A stretch of 64,000 nt of DNA from the NCBI RefSeq assembly GCF_000024345.1, contig NC_013729.1, positions 6,820,001-6,884,000 on the forward strand, given 5' to 3'. Below, one piece after another: positions 1 to 8,288 of this stretch. A program made the translations under genes and the position numbers. A model generated the notes under the pieces. It saw nothing but the letters and a program-made list of their open reading frames with translations, ran no database searches and was not told where the DNA came from. Position 1 is the stretch's first letter, and the number at the start of each line of letters is the position of its first letter. This stretch comes from Kribbella flavida DSM 17836. Lineage in GTDB: Bacteria; Actinomycetota; Actinomycetes; Propionibacteriales; Kribbellaceae.

Positions 1-650
1 TGCAGCCGTTCGGCCAGCAGTACCTGAACAGCTTCTACATCGCCGTGCTGGTCACGCTCGGCACGCTGGTGGTCTCCTCCCTGGCCGGGTACGCGTTCGC
101 GCGGATCCCGTTCCGCGGGTCCGGGGTGGTGTTCGTGCTGGTGCTGGCCGGGCTGCTGGTCCCCAACGAGGTGACGATCATCCCGCTGTACCGGATGTTC
201 GACGGGCTCGGCCTGGTCAACACGCACTGGCCGCTGATCCTGATCCCGGTGCTCGGGGCGCCGAGCGTGCTGGCCACCTTCATCATGCGGCAGTTCTTCA
301 TCACGCTGCCGCGCGAGCTGGAGGAAGCCGGCCGGGTCGACGGGCTGGGCCGGTTCGGCCTGTTCTGGCAGGTGTCGCTGCCGCTGGCGAAGCCGGCGAT
401 CGGCGCGGTCTCGATCTTCACTTTCCTGCACAGCTGGAACCTGTTCCTGGAGCCGATCGTGTTCCTGTCGAGCAAGGACAAGTTCACCATTCCGCAGGCG
501 CTCACCCAGTACGTCGACGCGTACGGCGGCGCGCTGTGGAACGTTCAGCTCGCGGCGGCGACCCTCAGCGCGCTGCCGGTGCTGATCGTCTTCGTGCTGG
601 CGCAACGGCAGTTCGTGGAGGGTCTGGCCCAGACCGGTCTGAAGGGGTGA
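1..650 (+). CDS. Carbohydrate ABC transporter permease, MalG type (5' truncated)
   Basis: This is the C-terminal part of an inner-membrane permease of the binding-protein-dependent sugar importer family. The reading frame is open from base 3, so the start lies upstream of the window. The visible ~216 residues contain NSFYIAVLVTLGTLVVSSLAGYAF-type membrane segments and the cytoplasmic EAA loop (LEEAGRVDGLGRFGLFWQVSLPL) that docks on the ATPase, followed by two more membrane spans and a short C-terminus typical of MalG proteins. The substrate cannot be told from this fragment. No ATPase gene follows, as is usual for actinobacterial sugar importers that share one MsiK-type ATPase (family knowledge). 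Confidence 0.93.
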   Translation, partial: QPFGQQYLNSFYIAVLVTLGTLVVSSLAGYAFARIPFRGSGVVFVLVLAGLLVPNEVTIIPLYRMFDGLGLVNTHWPLILIPVLGAPSVLATFIMRQFFITLPRELEEAGRVDGLGRFGLFWQVSLPLAKPAIGAVSIFTFLHSWNLFLEPIVFLSSKDKFTIPQALTQYVDAYGGALWNVQLAAATLSALPVLIVFVLAQRQFVEGLAQTGLKG

Positions 651-725
651 CGCCGGAATCGGTCGCTGTGCGTGGCGGGTGGTTCGACGGTGCGTACACA
701 AGGTGATCTCAGGTTGGTGTGGATG

Positions 726-751
726 GTTGAAGTGGGGCGCTCGCGGGTGAT
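726..751 (+). promoter_or_regulatory. Possible SigB-type promoter before the STAS/PP2C/B12 operon
   Basis: GTTG (726-729) and GGGTGAT (745-751) are separated by about 16 bases, resembling the actinobacterial general-stress sigma consensus GTTT-N14-16-GGGTAT. The match is imperfect. It lies about 125 bases before the GTG of the STAS gene. Self-regulation of partner-switch operons by SigB-like factors is common, which makes the site worth noting, but this is inference. Confidence 0.22.
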
Positions 752-877
752 ACTGCTCATCAGAGACCGATGGTTATGACTACAGCCATCAGCCAGGCAC
801 GCCTGCCCCGGCGGCGTGCATCGGGTGCCCGGCCGTTCCGACGGCGCCGGCGCCGACACTGCGAGGAGCTCCAGATC

Positions 878-1243
878 GTGGCTGCCGAAGGCACGGATCT
901 GTCCATTCATATCGATCACTCCGGACCCCACCCGCTGGTCCGGCTGTCCGGTGACGTCGACATCGACTCGTCCGACGAGCTCACCGACGCGTTGAAGGCG
1001 GTGCTGGCCGAGATCGGCGCGCGCCCGCTGGTCCTGGACCTGACCGAGGTGGAGTTCATGGACTCCAGCGGCCTCGGCGTCCTGGTCGGCGCGCACAAGG
1101 AGGCGACCGCCCAGGGCGGCACGCTGATCCTCGCCGCGCCGCACCCGCGGGTCGCCAAGATCCTGCGGATCACGAAGCTGCACAAGGTGTTCACCGTCAG
1201 CCCCAGCGTCGACGAGGCGATGGCGGCCGACGGTGCCGTCTGA
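878..1243 (+). CDS. STAS-domain anti-anti-sigma factor
   Basis: A 121-residue single-domain STAS protein of the SpoIIAA/RsbV family. Unphosphorylated, such proteins bind an anti-sigma kinase and release its sigma factor. The core shows LVRLSGDVDIDSSDELTDAL and the phosphorylation loop FMDSSGLGVLVGAH, in which one Ser of DSSG is the expected target of the kinase. An upstream in-frame ATG at 770 would add 36 residues rich in Arg with no resemblance to the family. The GTG at 878 is preferred because GAGGAG (862-867) sits at good spacing. Its stop overlaps the start of the phosphatase gene by 11 bases, so the two are translationally coupled. No anti-sigma kinase gene is next to it. Confidence 0.9.
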   Translation: MAAEGTDLSIHIDHSGPHPLVRLSGDVDIDSSDELTDALKAVLAEIGARPLVLDLTEVEFMDSSGLGVLVGAHKEATAQGGTLILAAPHPRVAKILRITKLHKVFTVSPSVDEAMAADGAV

Positions 1244-2678
1244 CGACTTCGCCGTCCACGCCGGCCGACGCGACGACCCGCCCGCCCGCGACGCGCTGCT
1301 CCGCGCGGCGACGTGGGACGGCCTGCTCGACGACACCCCGGAGCCGGGCACGCTGCCGGCGACCGGGCCCCGGCTGCGCCCGGAACTGGCCGAGGAGGTG
1401 GCGCTCGCGATGGCGGGGTCGCTGAACCTGCGGCGGACCGTGCTGCAGCTGCTCACCACGGTCCGGCCCGAGCTGGCCGACTGGGCCGTCGTCCTGCTCA
1501 CCGACCTGCGGACCGGAGCGATCCGGGTCTTCGGCGGTGACGACGTCGGCGCCTCGGCGCGGGTCTCCCGCCGTACGCTCGCCGGGACGGCGCTGGAACG
1601 CATCCTGCACACCGGGCAGAGCGAGCTGCTGCACGTCGACATCGACACCCCCGCCGGCGACGGGCTGGCGACGCTCGTGCCCACCGACCGGCTGCGCCAG
1701 CAGGCCTCGGCGCTGCACCCGGTGGACATCCTCGGCCTGCCGCTGACCGCCCGCGGTACGACGCTCGGCGCGCTGATCGTCGTGCGCGGCCAGGGCCGGG
1801 GGTACGCCGAGCAGGAGGTCGTCGTCGCCGAGCAGATCGCCCAGCGCGCGGCGCTCGCGCTCGACTCGGCCCGCCTCTACGAGGAGCGCAGCCGGATCGC
1901 GACCGCCCTGCAGCGCAGCCTGGTGCCGCCGCCGCTGCCGACGCTCCCGGGCGTCGACCTGGCCGCGCGGTACCGGGCGGCCGCCGAGCACCTCGACGTC
2001 GGCGGCGACTTCTACGACGTGTACGCCGCCGGCGACGACCTGCTGGTCACCTTGGGCGACGTCGCGGGCAAGGGGGTCGAGGCGGCCGTGCTCACCGGCC
2101 GGGCCCGGCAGAGCCTACGCACCGCGGCGTACTTCGAGCACCGGCCCGGGCCCTTGCTGTCGGCCCTCAACGCGGTCGTCTACGAGGACCGATCCGACCG
2201 GTTCGTCACCGTGATCTGTGCGCGGGTCGCGGTCACGCCGGACTGGCTGGACGTCGAGCTGGCAGTCGCCGGGCACACCGCGCCGTTCGTGCTGCGTGGC
2301 GACGGCACGGTCAGCCAGGTCGAGGCCGACGGGACGGTCGCGGGTGTCCTGCCGGCGGTCGAGTACGACACGTCCACCGTACGGCTGCGGCCGGGCGACA
2401 GCCTGCTGATGTTCACCGACGGTGTCGAGGAGGCCCGCGGCGACGACGGCTTCTACGGCCTGGACCGGATCGCCGCCCTGCTCTCCCGGTACGCCGGAGC
2501 CGGCTCGGAGGTCATCTGCGGCGCTCTGGAGCAGGACGTCGTCGAACACCTCAACGGCCGCTCGCACGACGACATCGCCCTGCTCGCCATCACCTGCCCA
2601 CCCCTCGCCGAGCCCGTCGTCGCGCCGGAAGTCACCGGCGACGACGCGTCGGCCGCGGGTGAGCGGGGTGCGCGGTGA
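1233..2678 (+). CDS. GAF-domain PP2C (SpoIIE/RsbU-type) phosphatase
   Basis: A 481-residue protein with an N-terminal stretch (1-60), a GAF-like sensor domain at about 60-215 (ends VVVAEQIAQRAALALDSARLYEE, the typical GAF exit helix) and a PP2C-type phosphatase domain at about 225-460. Metal-binding motifs are visible: GGDFYDVY, TLGDVAGKGVEAA, LLMFTDGVEEARG and SHDDIALLAI. Proteins of this design dephosphorylate STAS antagonists and so switch on a sigma factor. Its immediate partner is probably the STAS protein encoded just upstream, whose stop codon lies inside this gene. No transmembrane segment is apparent, so the sensor is cytosolic. The ligand of the GAF domain is unknown. Confidence 0.93.
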   Translation: MPSDDFAVHAGRRDDPPARDALLRAATWDGLLDDTPEPGTLPATGPRLRPELAEEVALAMAGSLNLRRTVLQLLTTVRPELADWAVVLLTDLRTGAIRVFGGDDVGASARVSRRTLAGTALERILHTGQSELLHVDIDTPAGDGLATLVPTDRLRQQASALHPVDILGLPLTARGTTLGALIVVRGQGRGYAEQEVVVAEQIAQRAALALDSARLYEERSRIATALQRSLVPPPLPTLPGVDLAARYRAAAEHLDVGGDFYDVYAAGDDLLVTLGDVAGKGVEAAVLTGRARQSLRTAAYFEHRPGPLLSALNAVVYEDRSDRFVTVICARVAVTPDWLDVELAVAGHTAPFVLRGDGTVSQVEADGTVAGVLPAVEYDTSTVRLRPGDSLLMFTDGVEEARGDDGFYGLDRIAALLSRYAGAGSEVICGALEQDVVEHLNGRSHDDIALLAITCPPLAEPVVAPEVTGDDASAAGERGAR

Positions 2679-3676
2679 CGAGCACCGCGACCGATCTCGA
2701 CGAGCTGACGACAACCTTTCGGGCGGCCCTGGAAGCCGGCGACTCGGCGACGGCCCTGGTGGCTGTCGAGGCGTCGCTGGCCGAAGGCGCCGACCCGATC
2801 CAGCTGCTGACCGAGGTCGTCGCCCCGGCCCAGCGCACCGTCGGGCTGCGCTGGCAGAACGGCGAGTGGTCGGTCGCCGCTGAGCACGCCGCCACGGCCG
2901 TGGCCGTCGCGGCGACCGAGGCGGTGGCACGGCACGTCCGCACCACCGTGCCGGTCGAGCACGGCCACGTGGTCGTCGCCTGCGCCGAGCGGGAGTGGCA
3001 CGCGCTGCCCGCGACGATGATCGAGTGCGCACTGCTCGCGAACGGCTGGAAGACCACGCCGCTCGGCGCCTCGACGTCGCCGCTGCGGCTCAGCCAGTAC
3101 CTCCAGGACCTCGGGCCCGACGTGCTGGCGGTCAGCTGCTCGATGCTCGGCGCCCTGCCGACCACCCGCCGGTTCATCGAGGCCGCGGCGTCCGCCGGCA
3201 TCCCGACCGTCGTCGGCGGCCCGGCCTTCGGTCCGGACGAGGTCCGCGCCAAGGCCCTCGGCGCCACCGCCTGGGCCCCGGACGCAGCGACCGCGGTCCG
3301 CGTCCTGGCCGGTCTTCCTCCGGTCGTACCGCCGGTCGACCCGCTGCCTGCCGAGGCGACGAGCGAGCAGGCCGCGCTGGAGCTGGCCCACCGCCAGCTG
3401 CTGACCGACATCACCGCCCAGTGGCAGCCGCCCGAGGACCTGGAGATCGCCGAGGACGCCGTACAGCAGACCCTGCACGCGCTCTGGGCGACCCTGCTCA
3501 CCGGCGACCCTCGCCCGCTCCCGGACACCGCTCGGTGGATCACAGACCTGCTCGTGCCCCGCCGGGCGGACCCCGGCCTGGTCACTACCCTGGCGACTGC
3601 CACCACCGCCGTCCTGCGCGACTACCCCCGGGCGCACGAACTCCTCACCACCCACTGGCCGGCCGGACCGGTCTGA
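2675..3676 (+). CDS. Cobalamin-binding (CarH-like) sensor protein without DNA-binding domain
   Basis: A 333-residue protein whose GTG start overlaps the phosphatase stop by 4 bases. Residues 8-90 resemble the helical cap of B12-binding proteins. W60, then nine residues, then E70-H71 reproduces the W-x9-EH signature of the adenosylcobalamin photoreceptors CarH/LitR. Residues ~97-210 are a Rossmann-like B12-binding domain; the usual D-x-H-x-x-G reads E107-W-H109-A-L-P112, so the cobalt-coordinating His is kept and the Gly is not. Q61 occupies the position of the light-state second His of Thermus CarH. A further helical region of about 110 residues of unknown identity follows. There is no MerR DNA-binding domain, so output probably runs through the coupled phosphatase and STAS proteins (inference). 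Confidence 0.85.
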   Translation: MTSTATDLDELTTTFRAALEAGDSATALVAVEASLAEGADPIQLLTEVVAPAQRTVGLRWQNGEWSVAAEHAATAVAVAATEAVARHVRTTVPVEHGHVVVACAEREWHALPATMIECALLANGWKTTPLGASTSPLRLSQYLQDLGPDVLAVSCSMLGALPTTRRFIEAAASAGIPTVVGGPAFGPDEVRAKALGATAWAPDAATAVRVLAGLPPVVPPVDPLPAEATSEQAALELAHRQLLTDITAQWQPPEDLEIAEDAVQQTLHALWATLLTGDPRPLPDTARWITDLLVPRRADPGLVTTLATATTAVLRDYPRAHELLTTHWPAGPV

Positions 3677-3719
3677 CGACCCCTGGCAAACTGGACTCCC
3701 ACGACGAGACGGGAGTGAT

Positions 3720-4244
3720 GTGAGCTTTCACGCGGCGGTGTTCATCGCGGTCAGCCTGGACGGGTTCATCGCCCGGCCGGACGGGTCGATCGACTGGCTG
3801 ACCGAGCGGGGCGAGCAGGCCGGCGACACCGGGTACGACGAGTTCATGGCGACCGTCGACACGGTCGTGCTGGGCCGCAACACCTACGAGAAGGTGCTCA
3901 CCTTCGGCTTCTGGCCGTACGACGGCAAGCAGGTCGAGGTGCTCAGCAGCACGCTGCCGGCCGACACCGACGAGCGGGTCATCGTGCACCGCACCCTCGA
4001 CGGCCTGGTGGAGACGCTGAACGACCGCGGCGCCCAGCGGGTCTACGCCGACGGCGGCCGGGTCGTGCAGACCTTCCTGCGGGCCGGCCTGCTGAACGAG
4101 CTGACCATCACCACCGTGCCGGTCCTGCTCGGCGCGGGCATCCCGCTGTTCGGCGAGCTCGACCGCGACATCGCGCTCACCCACAACGCCACCCGCACGC
4201 TGAAGGCGGGCTTCGTCCAGTCGGACTACAGCATTCCCCGCTGA
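3720..4244 (+). CDS. Dihydrofolate reductase/RibD C-terminal family protein
   Basis: 174 residues of the RibD_C/DHFR-like fold. The N-terminus FIAVSLDGFIARPDGSIDWL is the family's nucleotide-binding start, and residues 45-60 (VDTVVLGRNTYEKVLTF) and 105-115 (VYADGGRVVQTFL) match conserved NADPH-site segments. The real substrate of these stand-alone homologues is generally unknown; they are not the housekeeping folate enzyme. The GTG start has a CGGGAG site just upstream. It is a single gene, followed by a terminator. A second family member lies at 60776-61336 on the other strand. Confidence 0.87.
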   Translation: MSFHAAVFIAVSLDGFIARPDGSIDWLTERGEQAGDTGYDEFMATVDTVVLGRNTYEKVLTFGFWPYDGKQVEVLSSTLPADTDERVIVHRTLDGLVETLNDRGAQRVYADGGRVVQTFLRAGLLNELTITTVPVLLGAGIPLFGELDRDIALTHNATRTLKAGFVQSDYSIPR

Positions 4245-4255
4245 CCCTGCGGTAC

Positions 4256-4279
4256 GCCGTACCGGCGCGGCGGTACGGC
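4256..4279 (+). terminator. Rho-independent terminator after the DHFR-like gene
   Basis: GCCGTACC (4256-4263) pairs with GGTACGGC (4272-4279) and is followed by TTTGT. It lies between two convergent genes. Confidence 0.6.
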
Positions 4280-4307
4280 TTTGTGCCGCTGTACGACGAG
4301 TTCGGGT

Positions 4308-5105
4308 CTAGCGGTCGCGGTCGGTGCTGCGGGACTGGCCGTTCAGCCGGGCGGCCAGGCCGGACTGCTCCGATGCCGATCCCGGCTTCACCTGCTTCGC
4401 CTTCGGCGTCGGGTTGAGCGCCGCCTGGGCCGCCTGGGCGAGTGCCTGGGTCTGCTGGGTCGCTTGCTGAAGATCAGGCTCGGCCTGCGCCAATCCCGCG
4501 GTCACGCCCTTCATCCGCTGCTCGAAGCCCTCGGCGCCGTCCCGCGCCCCGGCGTGGGCGGTCCGGATCTTCTGCTCCGTGCCGAACCGGTCGGCCTGGA
4601 GATCCGTTGTCGTCAACTGCTGGACCGACTGCCGCACATCGGCGATCGACCGGTCCGCCGCGGACAGCCCGCTCGAGGCCGTCTCCACCGCCCGGGACAG
4701 CGCCTGCAGCCGTTGGCCCAGGTCCTTCGTCGCCTCGGGCATCTCCGGGCCGAGCGTGTCGACCAGTTCGGCGTAGACCTTGCTGCCGTGCCTGAGGTCC
4801 CGCTCGGCGCGGCCGAGGTCCCCGCGGATCTCGTCGACCTGACCCGCGGCCCGCTGCAGCCGGCTGCTGATCTCGTCCGCGTCGAGCATGGCGCCGCGCA
4901 GGATCGTCGCCGGCGGCACGTCCCGGAACTCCTGGACGCGGGACGCCTGCCGCTGCAGGTTCTGGATGTCGTCGCTGTTGCGCGCCACCTGCTGGGCGAG
5001 CGCGAAGGCGTCGTCGGCCACCATCTGCAGGACCGGGCGTGCCCTGGTCACCGCGGTCGCCAGCTCATCGGACAGCCGGGCGATCTCCGCCGGATCGGCA
5101 CTCAT
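4308..5105 (-). CDS. Conserved hypothetical coiled-coil protein
   Basis: A 265-residue soluble protein that is almost wholly helical, rich in Ala, Gln, Arg and Asp with heptad-like spacing over residues ~1-225, then a short polar, low-complexity tail. No signal peptide, membrane span or catalytic motif is visible. Its ATG overlaps the stop of a 59-codon gene by four bases (ATGA), so both are co-translated. A structural or scaffolding role is possible, but I do not recognise the family and give no function. Confidence 0.75.
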   Translation of the reverse strand: MSADPAEIARLSDELATAVTRARPVLQMVADDAFALAQQVARNSDDIQNLQRQASRVQEFRDVPPATILRGAMLDADEISSRLQRAAGQVDEIRGDLGRAERDLRHGSKVYAELVDTLGPEMPEATKDLGQRLQALSRAVETASSGLSAADRSIADVRQSVQQLTTTDLQADRFGTEQKIRTAHAGARDGAEGFEQRMKGVTAGLAQAEPDLQQATQQTQALAQAAQAALNPTPKAKQVKPGSASEQSGLAARLNGQSRSTDRDR

Positions 5106-5281
5106 CGCAGCTCACCGCCGCCGGAACTGCCGGTCGGCGACGTCGGCGTACCGGCCAGCGCGTCGTCCTCGGCCAGCGCCTGCCGGAGCACCGCTGCCAC
5201 GTCCTCGAGATGATAACGCGCGGCCCGCAGATCCTGCTCGGGCCCTGACCAGCCCGGCGTCCCCGTCACCTGCTCGTTCAC
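5102..5281 (-). CDS. Small hypothetical protein coupled to the coiled-coil protein
   Basis: A 59-residue reading frame starting at GTG (5279-5281), preceded by GGGAG at about 10 bases. The first two thirds (PEQDLRAARYHLEDVAAVLRQ) are predicted helical; the tail is Gly/Ser/Thr-rich. The 4-base overlap with the next gene and shared orientation support reality. A longer frame through this region reaches 6085 but runs antisense to two real genes and is not credible. Function unknown; it may pair with the long helical partner. Confidence 0.6.
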   Translation of the reverse strand: MNEQVTGTPGWSGPEQDLRAARYHLEDVAAVLRQALAEDDALAGTPTSPTGSSGGGELR

Positions 5282-5494
5282 CCTCGACACACTCCCTCTC
5301 GGTCCTTCGACGACCAGCCCGTCGAGCCTAACCCCCGGCCGGGCCGTCCCCCGCGAACTCGCTCCGCGGCGACCGTACGACGTACCGGCCGCCCGATCGG
5401 TGCCGCGGGAATCGGCCGCCTTTCGCGGCACCTGAGCGCGCGGTCCGGAAGACTTGGGTCGCAGTCGATGTCGCTGACGCAGGATGGAGTCACC

Positions 5495-5899
5495 ATGCCG
5501 GGTACGCCGGAGTCCGATGCCGAGCTCGCCGCGCTGTACCGGGCGTACAACGCGCGCTGCAACGCCCACCAGTTCGACCGGCTCGGGGAATACGTCGCCG
5601 AGGACGTCGAGGTGAACGGTGAGCGACAGGGACTGGCCGCCTACAGCGCCGGGCTGTCGGACGTCGTCCGCGCCTTCCCGGACTATCGCTGGGACCTGCA
5701 GCATCTCGTCGTCAACGGCCCCTGGATCGCGGCCCACTTCCGGGACACGGGCACCCACCAGGGCAGCTTTCTCGGCGTCGCGCCGACCGGCCGGGCCGTC
5801 ACCACCCAGGAGTTCGCGTTCTACCGGATCGAGCAGGCCAAGATCGTGGAGGTCTGGGTGACCGCGGACAACCTGCGGCTGCTCGACCAGCTCCGCTGA
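5495..5899 (+). CDS. NTF2-like/SnoaL-type ester cyclase family protein
   Basis: 134 residues of the cone-shaped SnoaL/NTF2 fold. Typical segments are YRAYNARCNAHQFDRLGEYV near the N-terminus, YRWDLQHLVVNGPWIAAHF in the centre and FAFYRIEQAKIVEVWVTADN near the end. Family members include polyketide cyclases, but most stand-alone copies have no known substrate. ATG at 5495 is preferred over ATG 5468 because GGAG at 5486-5489 is well placed before it. Confidence 0.85.
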   Translation: MPGTPESDAELAALYRAYNARCNAHQFDRLGEYVAEDVEVNGERQGLAAYSAGLSDVVRAFPDYRWDLQHLVVNGPWIAAHFRDTGTHQGSFLGVAPTGRAVTTQEFAFYRIEQAKIVEVWVTADNLRLLDQLR

Positions 5900-5957
5900 A
5901 GCGGCGGACGCAAAACCGGTTGCGACGGGCGCGGAGACGCGGCGACAATCGCTCCTT

Positions 5958-7190
5958 GTGCCTGGGACCTGGCGGTTGTTCGCGGACGTGACTCCGCTGC
6001 GGGAGTCGGTGGAGTTCCGCTGGTTGTGGGCCGGCCAGTCGCTGTCGTCGATCGGCACCATGATGACCGGGGTGGCGGTCGCCATCCAGGTCTACGACCT
6101 GACCGGCTCGTCGGTCGCCGTCGGCGCGGTGAGCCTGGCGACGCTCGTTCCGACCTTGCTGCTCGGCCTGTTCGGCGGCTCGATCGCGGACGCCGTCGAC
6201 CGGCGCCGGCTCGTGCTGATCACCGGCAGCCTGCTGATGCTGGTCTCGATGGTCTTCGCGCTGCAGGCCTGGCTCGACTGGGGGCAGCTCTGGCTGCTGT
6301 ACGTGCTGACCGCGATCGGCGCCGCCGCCAGCGCGATCGACACCCCGGCCCGGCGCACGTTCATCCCGCGCGTGCTGCCGCCGAAGTTGTTGCCTGCGGC
6401 AGCGGCTCTGCACCAGTTGTCCTTCCAGGCCGCGATCATCGCCGCCCCGGTCCTGGCCGGCGTGCTGATCTCCGCCGTCGGCCTCGAAGCGGCGTACGGG
6501 CTGGACGCCCTCACCTTCGTCGCCGTCCTGGTCAGCGTCCGCCGGCTGCCGCCGATGCCACCCGAGGGCGGCGGCGCGACGTTCGGCGTACGGTCGGTCG
6601 TGGAAGGTCTGCGCTACGCCGTCCGGCACCCGCTGATCGGGATGATCTTCCTGATCGACCTGAACGCGACCGTGCTCGCGATGCCGACCGCACTGTTCCC
6701 GGCCCTGGCCGACACCCGGTTCGGCGGCGGCGCGCAGACCGTCGGCTACCTGTACGCCGCGATCGGCGTCGGCGGCATCGTCGCCGGCATCCTGTCCGGC
6801 CCGCTCGGCCACCTCCGCCACCAGGGCCGCGCGATGCTGATCTCCGTCGCGATCTGGGGCGCCGCCATCGGCTCCGTCGGCCTCACCCACAACCTCTGGA
6901 TCGCCGTCGCCCTGCTCGCCACCGCGGGCGCCGCCGACATCGTCACCACGGTCTTCCGCGCCACCATCCTGCAGACAGCAACCCCCGACGACCTCCGCGG
7001 CCGCCTGAACTCCCTCGACTTCATCGTCGGCCTCGGCGGCCCCCACCTCGGCAACGTCCGCGCCGGCACCGTCGCCGGCTTCTTCGGCCCCACCATCAGC
7101 ATCCTCACCGGCGGCCTGCTCTGCCTGCTCGGCATCGCCGCCCTGACCGGCGCCTCCAAAACCTTCCGCCGCTACGACGCAAAGGCGTGA
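5958..7190 (+). CDS. MFS exporter of the EntS-like family
   Basis: A 410-residue integral membrane protein with 10-12 predicted spans. The N-terminus (FADVTPLRESVEFRWLWAGQ) and loop AVDRRRLVLITGSLL are typical of the MFS_3/EntS exporters (siderophores, drugs). The usual GRR/DR cytoplasmic loop motif between spans 2 and 3 is present as GSIADAVDRRRL. No siderophore gene is near, so the cargo is unknown. It is a single gene starting with GTG. The C-terminal third is strongly enriched in CC-ending codons, but the frame stays open and hydrophobic throughout. Confidence 0.9.
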   Translation: MPGTWRLFADVTPLRESVEFRWLWAGQSLSSIGTMMTGVAVAIQVYDLTGSSVAVGAVSLATLVPTLLLGLFGGSIADAVDRRRLVLITGSLLMLVSMVFALQAWLDWGQLWLLYVLTAIGAAASAIDTPARRTFIPRVLPPKLLPAAAALHQLSFQAAIIAAPVLAGVLISAVGLEAAYGLDALTFVAVLVSVRRLPPMPPEGGGATFGVRSVVEGLRYAVRHPLIGMIFLIDLNATVLAMPTALFPALADTRFGGGAQTVGYLYAAIGVGGIVAGILSGPLGHLRHQGRAMLISVAIWGAAIGSVGLTHNLWIAVALLATAGAADIVTTVFRATILQTATPDDLRGRLNSLDFIVGLGGPHLGNVRAGTVAGFFGPTISILTGGLLCLLGIAALTGASKTFRRYDAKA

Positions 7191-7331
7191 ACCCGGCCCG
7201 TACGCCGTGCCTTCGGGCTCTCCACGCACCCTCACCACAGCCCATCGCGAGCCGACAGCCGAGCATGCAACCGACGGGCATCCCGGCGCGGAAGGTTCCG
7301 CTCAACCGTCGTCAGCAGGGAGCGGGACACC

Positions 7332-8198
7332 CTAGTAGCTGCGCCAGCTGGTCGGGATTCCGGCGATCGATGTCGGGTGCTGGTCGGTTCCGGTGCGGGT
7401 CATCAGGTGGATGACTGGGGCAACGGTATGCGGGTTGCCGTACTCGTCGTACCCGGCGGCACCGCTGCCGTACGCAATCCAGCCGCCGTCAGGTGACCAG
7501 ACCGGGCTGCTCTCGTACACCTCAGGCGTGCTGGTGACCCGCCTGATCACGCCGGTGCTGACCGTGATGAGCACGATGTCTCCTTGCGCCTGTACGGCGA
7601 GGGTTTTGCCGTCAGGGCTCCAGTCCACCTGACGCGGCTCGGCCACCGCGAAGCGCTTCACCGGCTCCTGGTTCCCGACCCGGTAGATCCGGACCTCGCC
7701 GTCGTTGGTGACCGTCGCGAACCGCTTGCCACCAGGCGCCCACGCCATGGCGATGTTCTCGAACGCCGTCGCCAGGTTGCTGTACTCGGACCTGTCCGTC
7801 CGCCAGGCGTGGATCCCGCCGGCCTCGGTCGCGATCCACCGCCCGTCAGGCGACCAGCGGGGGAACGAAGGCCCGGACGGTCCGGCGACGAACCACTCGT
7901 CGTTGCCGCCGTCGGCGTCGGCGATCCGCAGCGACATGCCCTCGGCGTAGACGAACTTCGTCCCGTCCGGCGAGTAATCCGGCCCGGCGTACCAGGGCAG
8001 GCTCTTGCCGAGATCCTGCCCGCCGTTTCCGTCCGGCTGCGCGCTCTTCAGCTGCCCAGGTACGAGCGTCGTGGTGGCGAACTCCACGTAGAGCAGCCGC
8101 CCACCAGGCTGCGGAGACGCGGCCTCGGCCACCGTGCCCGGACCACCCATCAGCCCCACGACGACGACCGCTGTGATCAGACCCTTGTATCGCTTCAT
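7332..8198 (-). CDS. Secreted TolB-like beta-propeller protein
   Basis: 288 residues with a Sec signal peptide (MKRYKGLITAVVVVGLMGG, cleavage after AEA). The mature part has repeated WSPDG/YSPDG blades (PDYSPDGTKFVYAE, PRWSPDGRWIATE, VDWSPDGKTLAVQ, PVWSPDGGWIAYG), the PD40/TolB propeller signature. Start ATG 8196-8198 follows GGAGGGGAC at good spacing; an upstream ATG would add 14 residues and spoil the signal peptide. Likely an exported binding protein of unknown partner. Confidence 0.87.
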   Translation of the reverse strand: MKRYKGLITAVVVVGLMGGPGTVAEAASPQPGGRLLYVEFATTTLVPGQLKSAQPDGNGGQDLGKSLPWYAGPDYSPDGTKFVYAEGMSLRIADADGGNDEWFVAGPSGPSFPRWSPDGRWIATEAGGIHAWRTDRSEYSNLATAFENIAMAWAPGGKRFATVTNDGEVRIYRVGNQEPVKRFAVAEPRQVDWSPDGKTLAVQAQGDIVLITVSTGVIRRVTSTPEVYESSPVWSPDGGWIAYGSGAAGYDEYGNPHTVAPVIHLMTRTGTDQHPTSIAGIPTSWRSY

Positions 8199-8288
8199 CG
8201 ATGTCCCCTCCATGCTGATGCGTACGTAGGAACGATGCACCGATCGCAGGAAAGGTTGGGCCTTGTACGGCGGCAGCCGGGCTTGGGT

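Noticed and set aside
3720..4244. Housekeeping dihydrofolate reductase
   Set aside because: The sequence is of the RibD_C-like group and lacks typical FolA motifs.
5102..6085. Minus-strand frame of 327 codons
   Set aside because: Only its last 59 codons are credible; the rest lies opposite the NTF2-like and MFS genes.
5799..7238. Minus-strand frame of 479 codons opposite the MFS gene
   Set aside because: Low-complexity Gly/Asp/Gln-rich shadow; the plus strand encodes a clear MFS protein.
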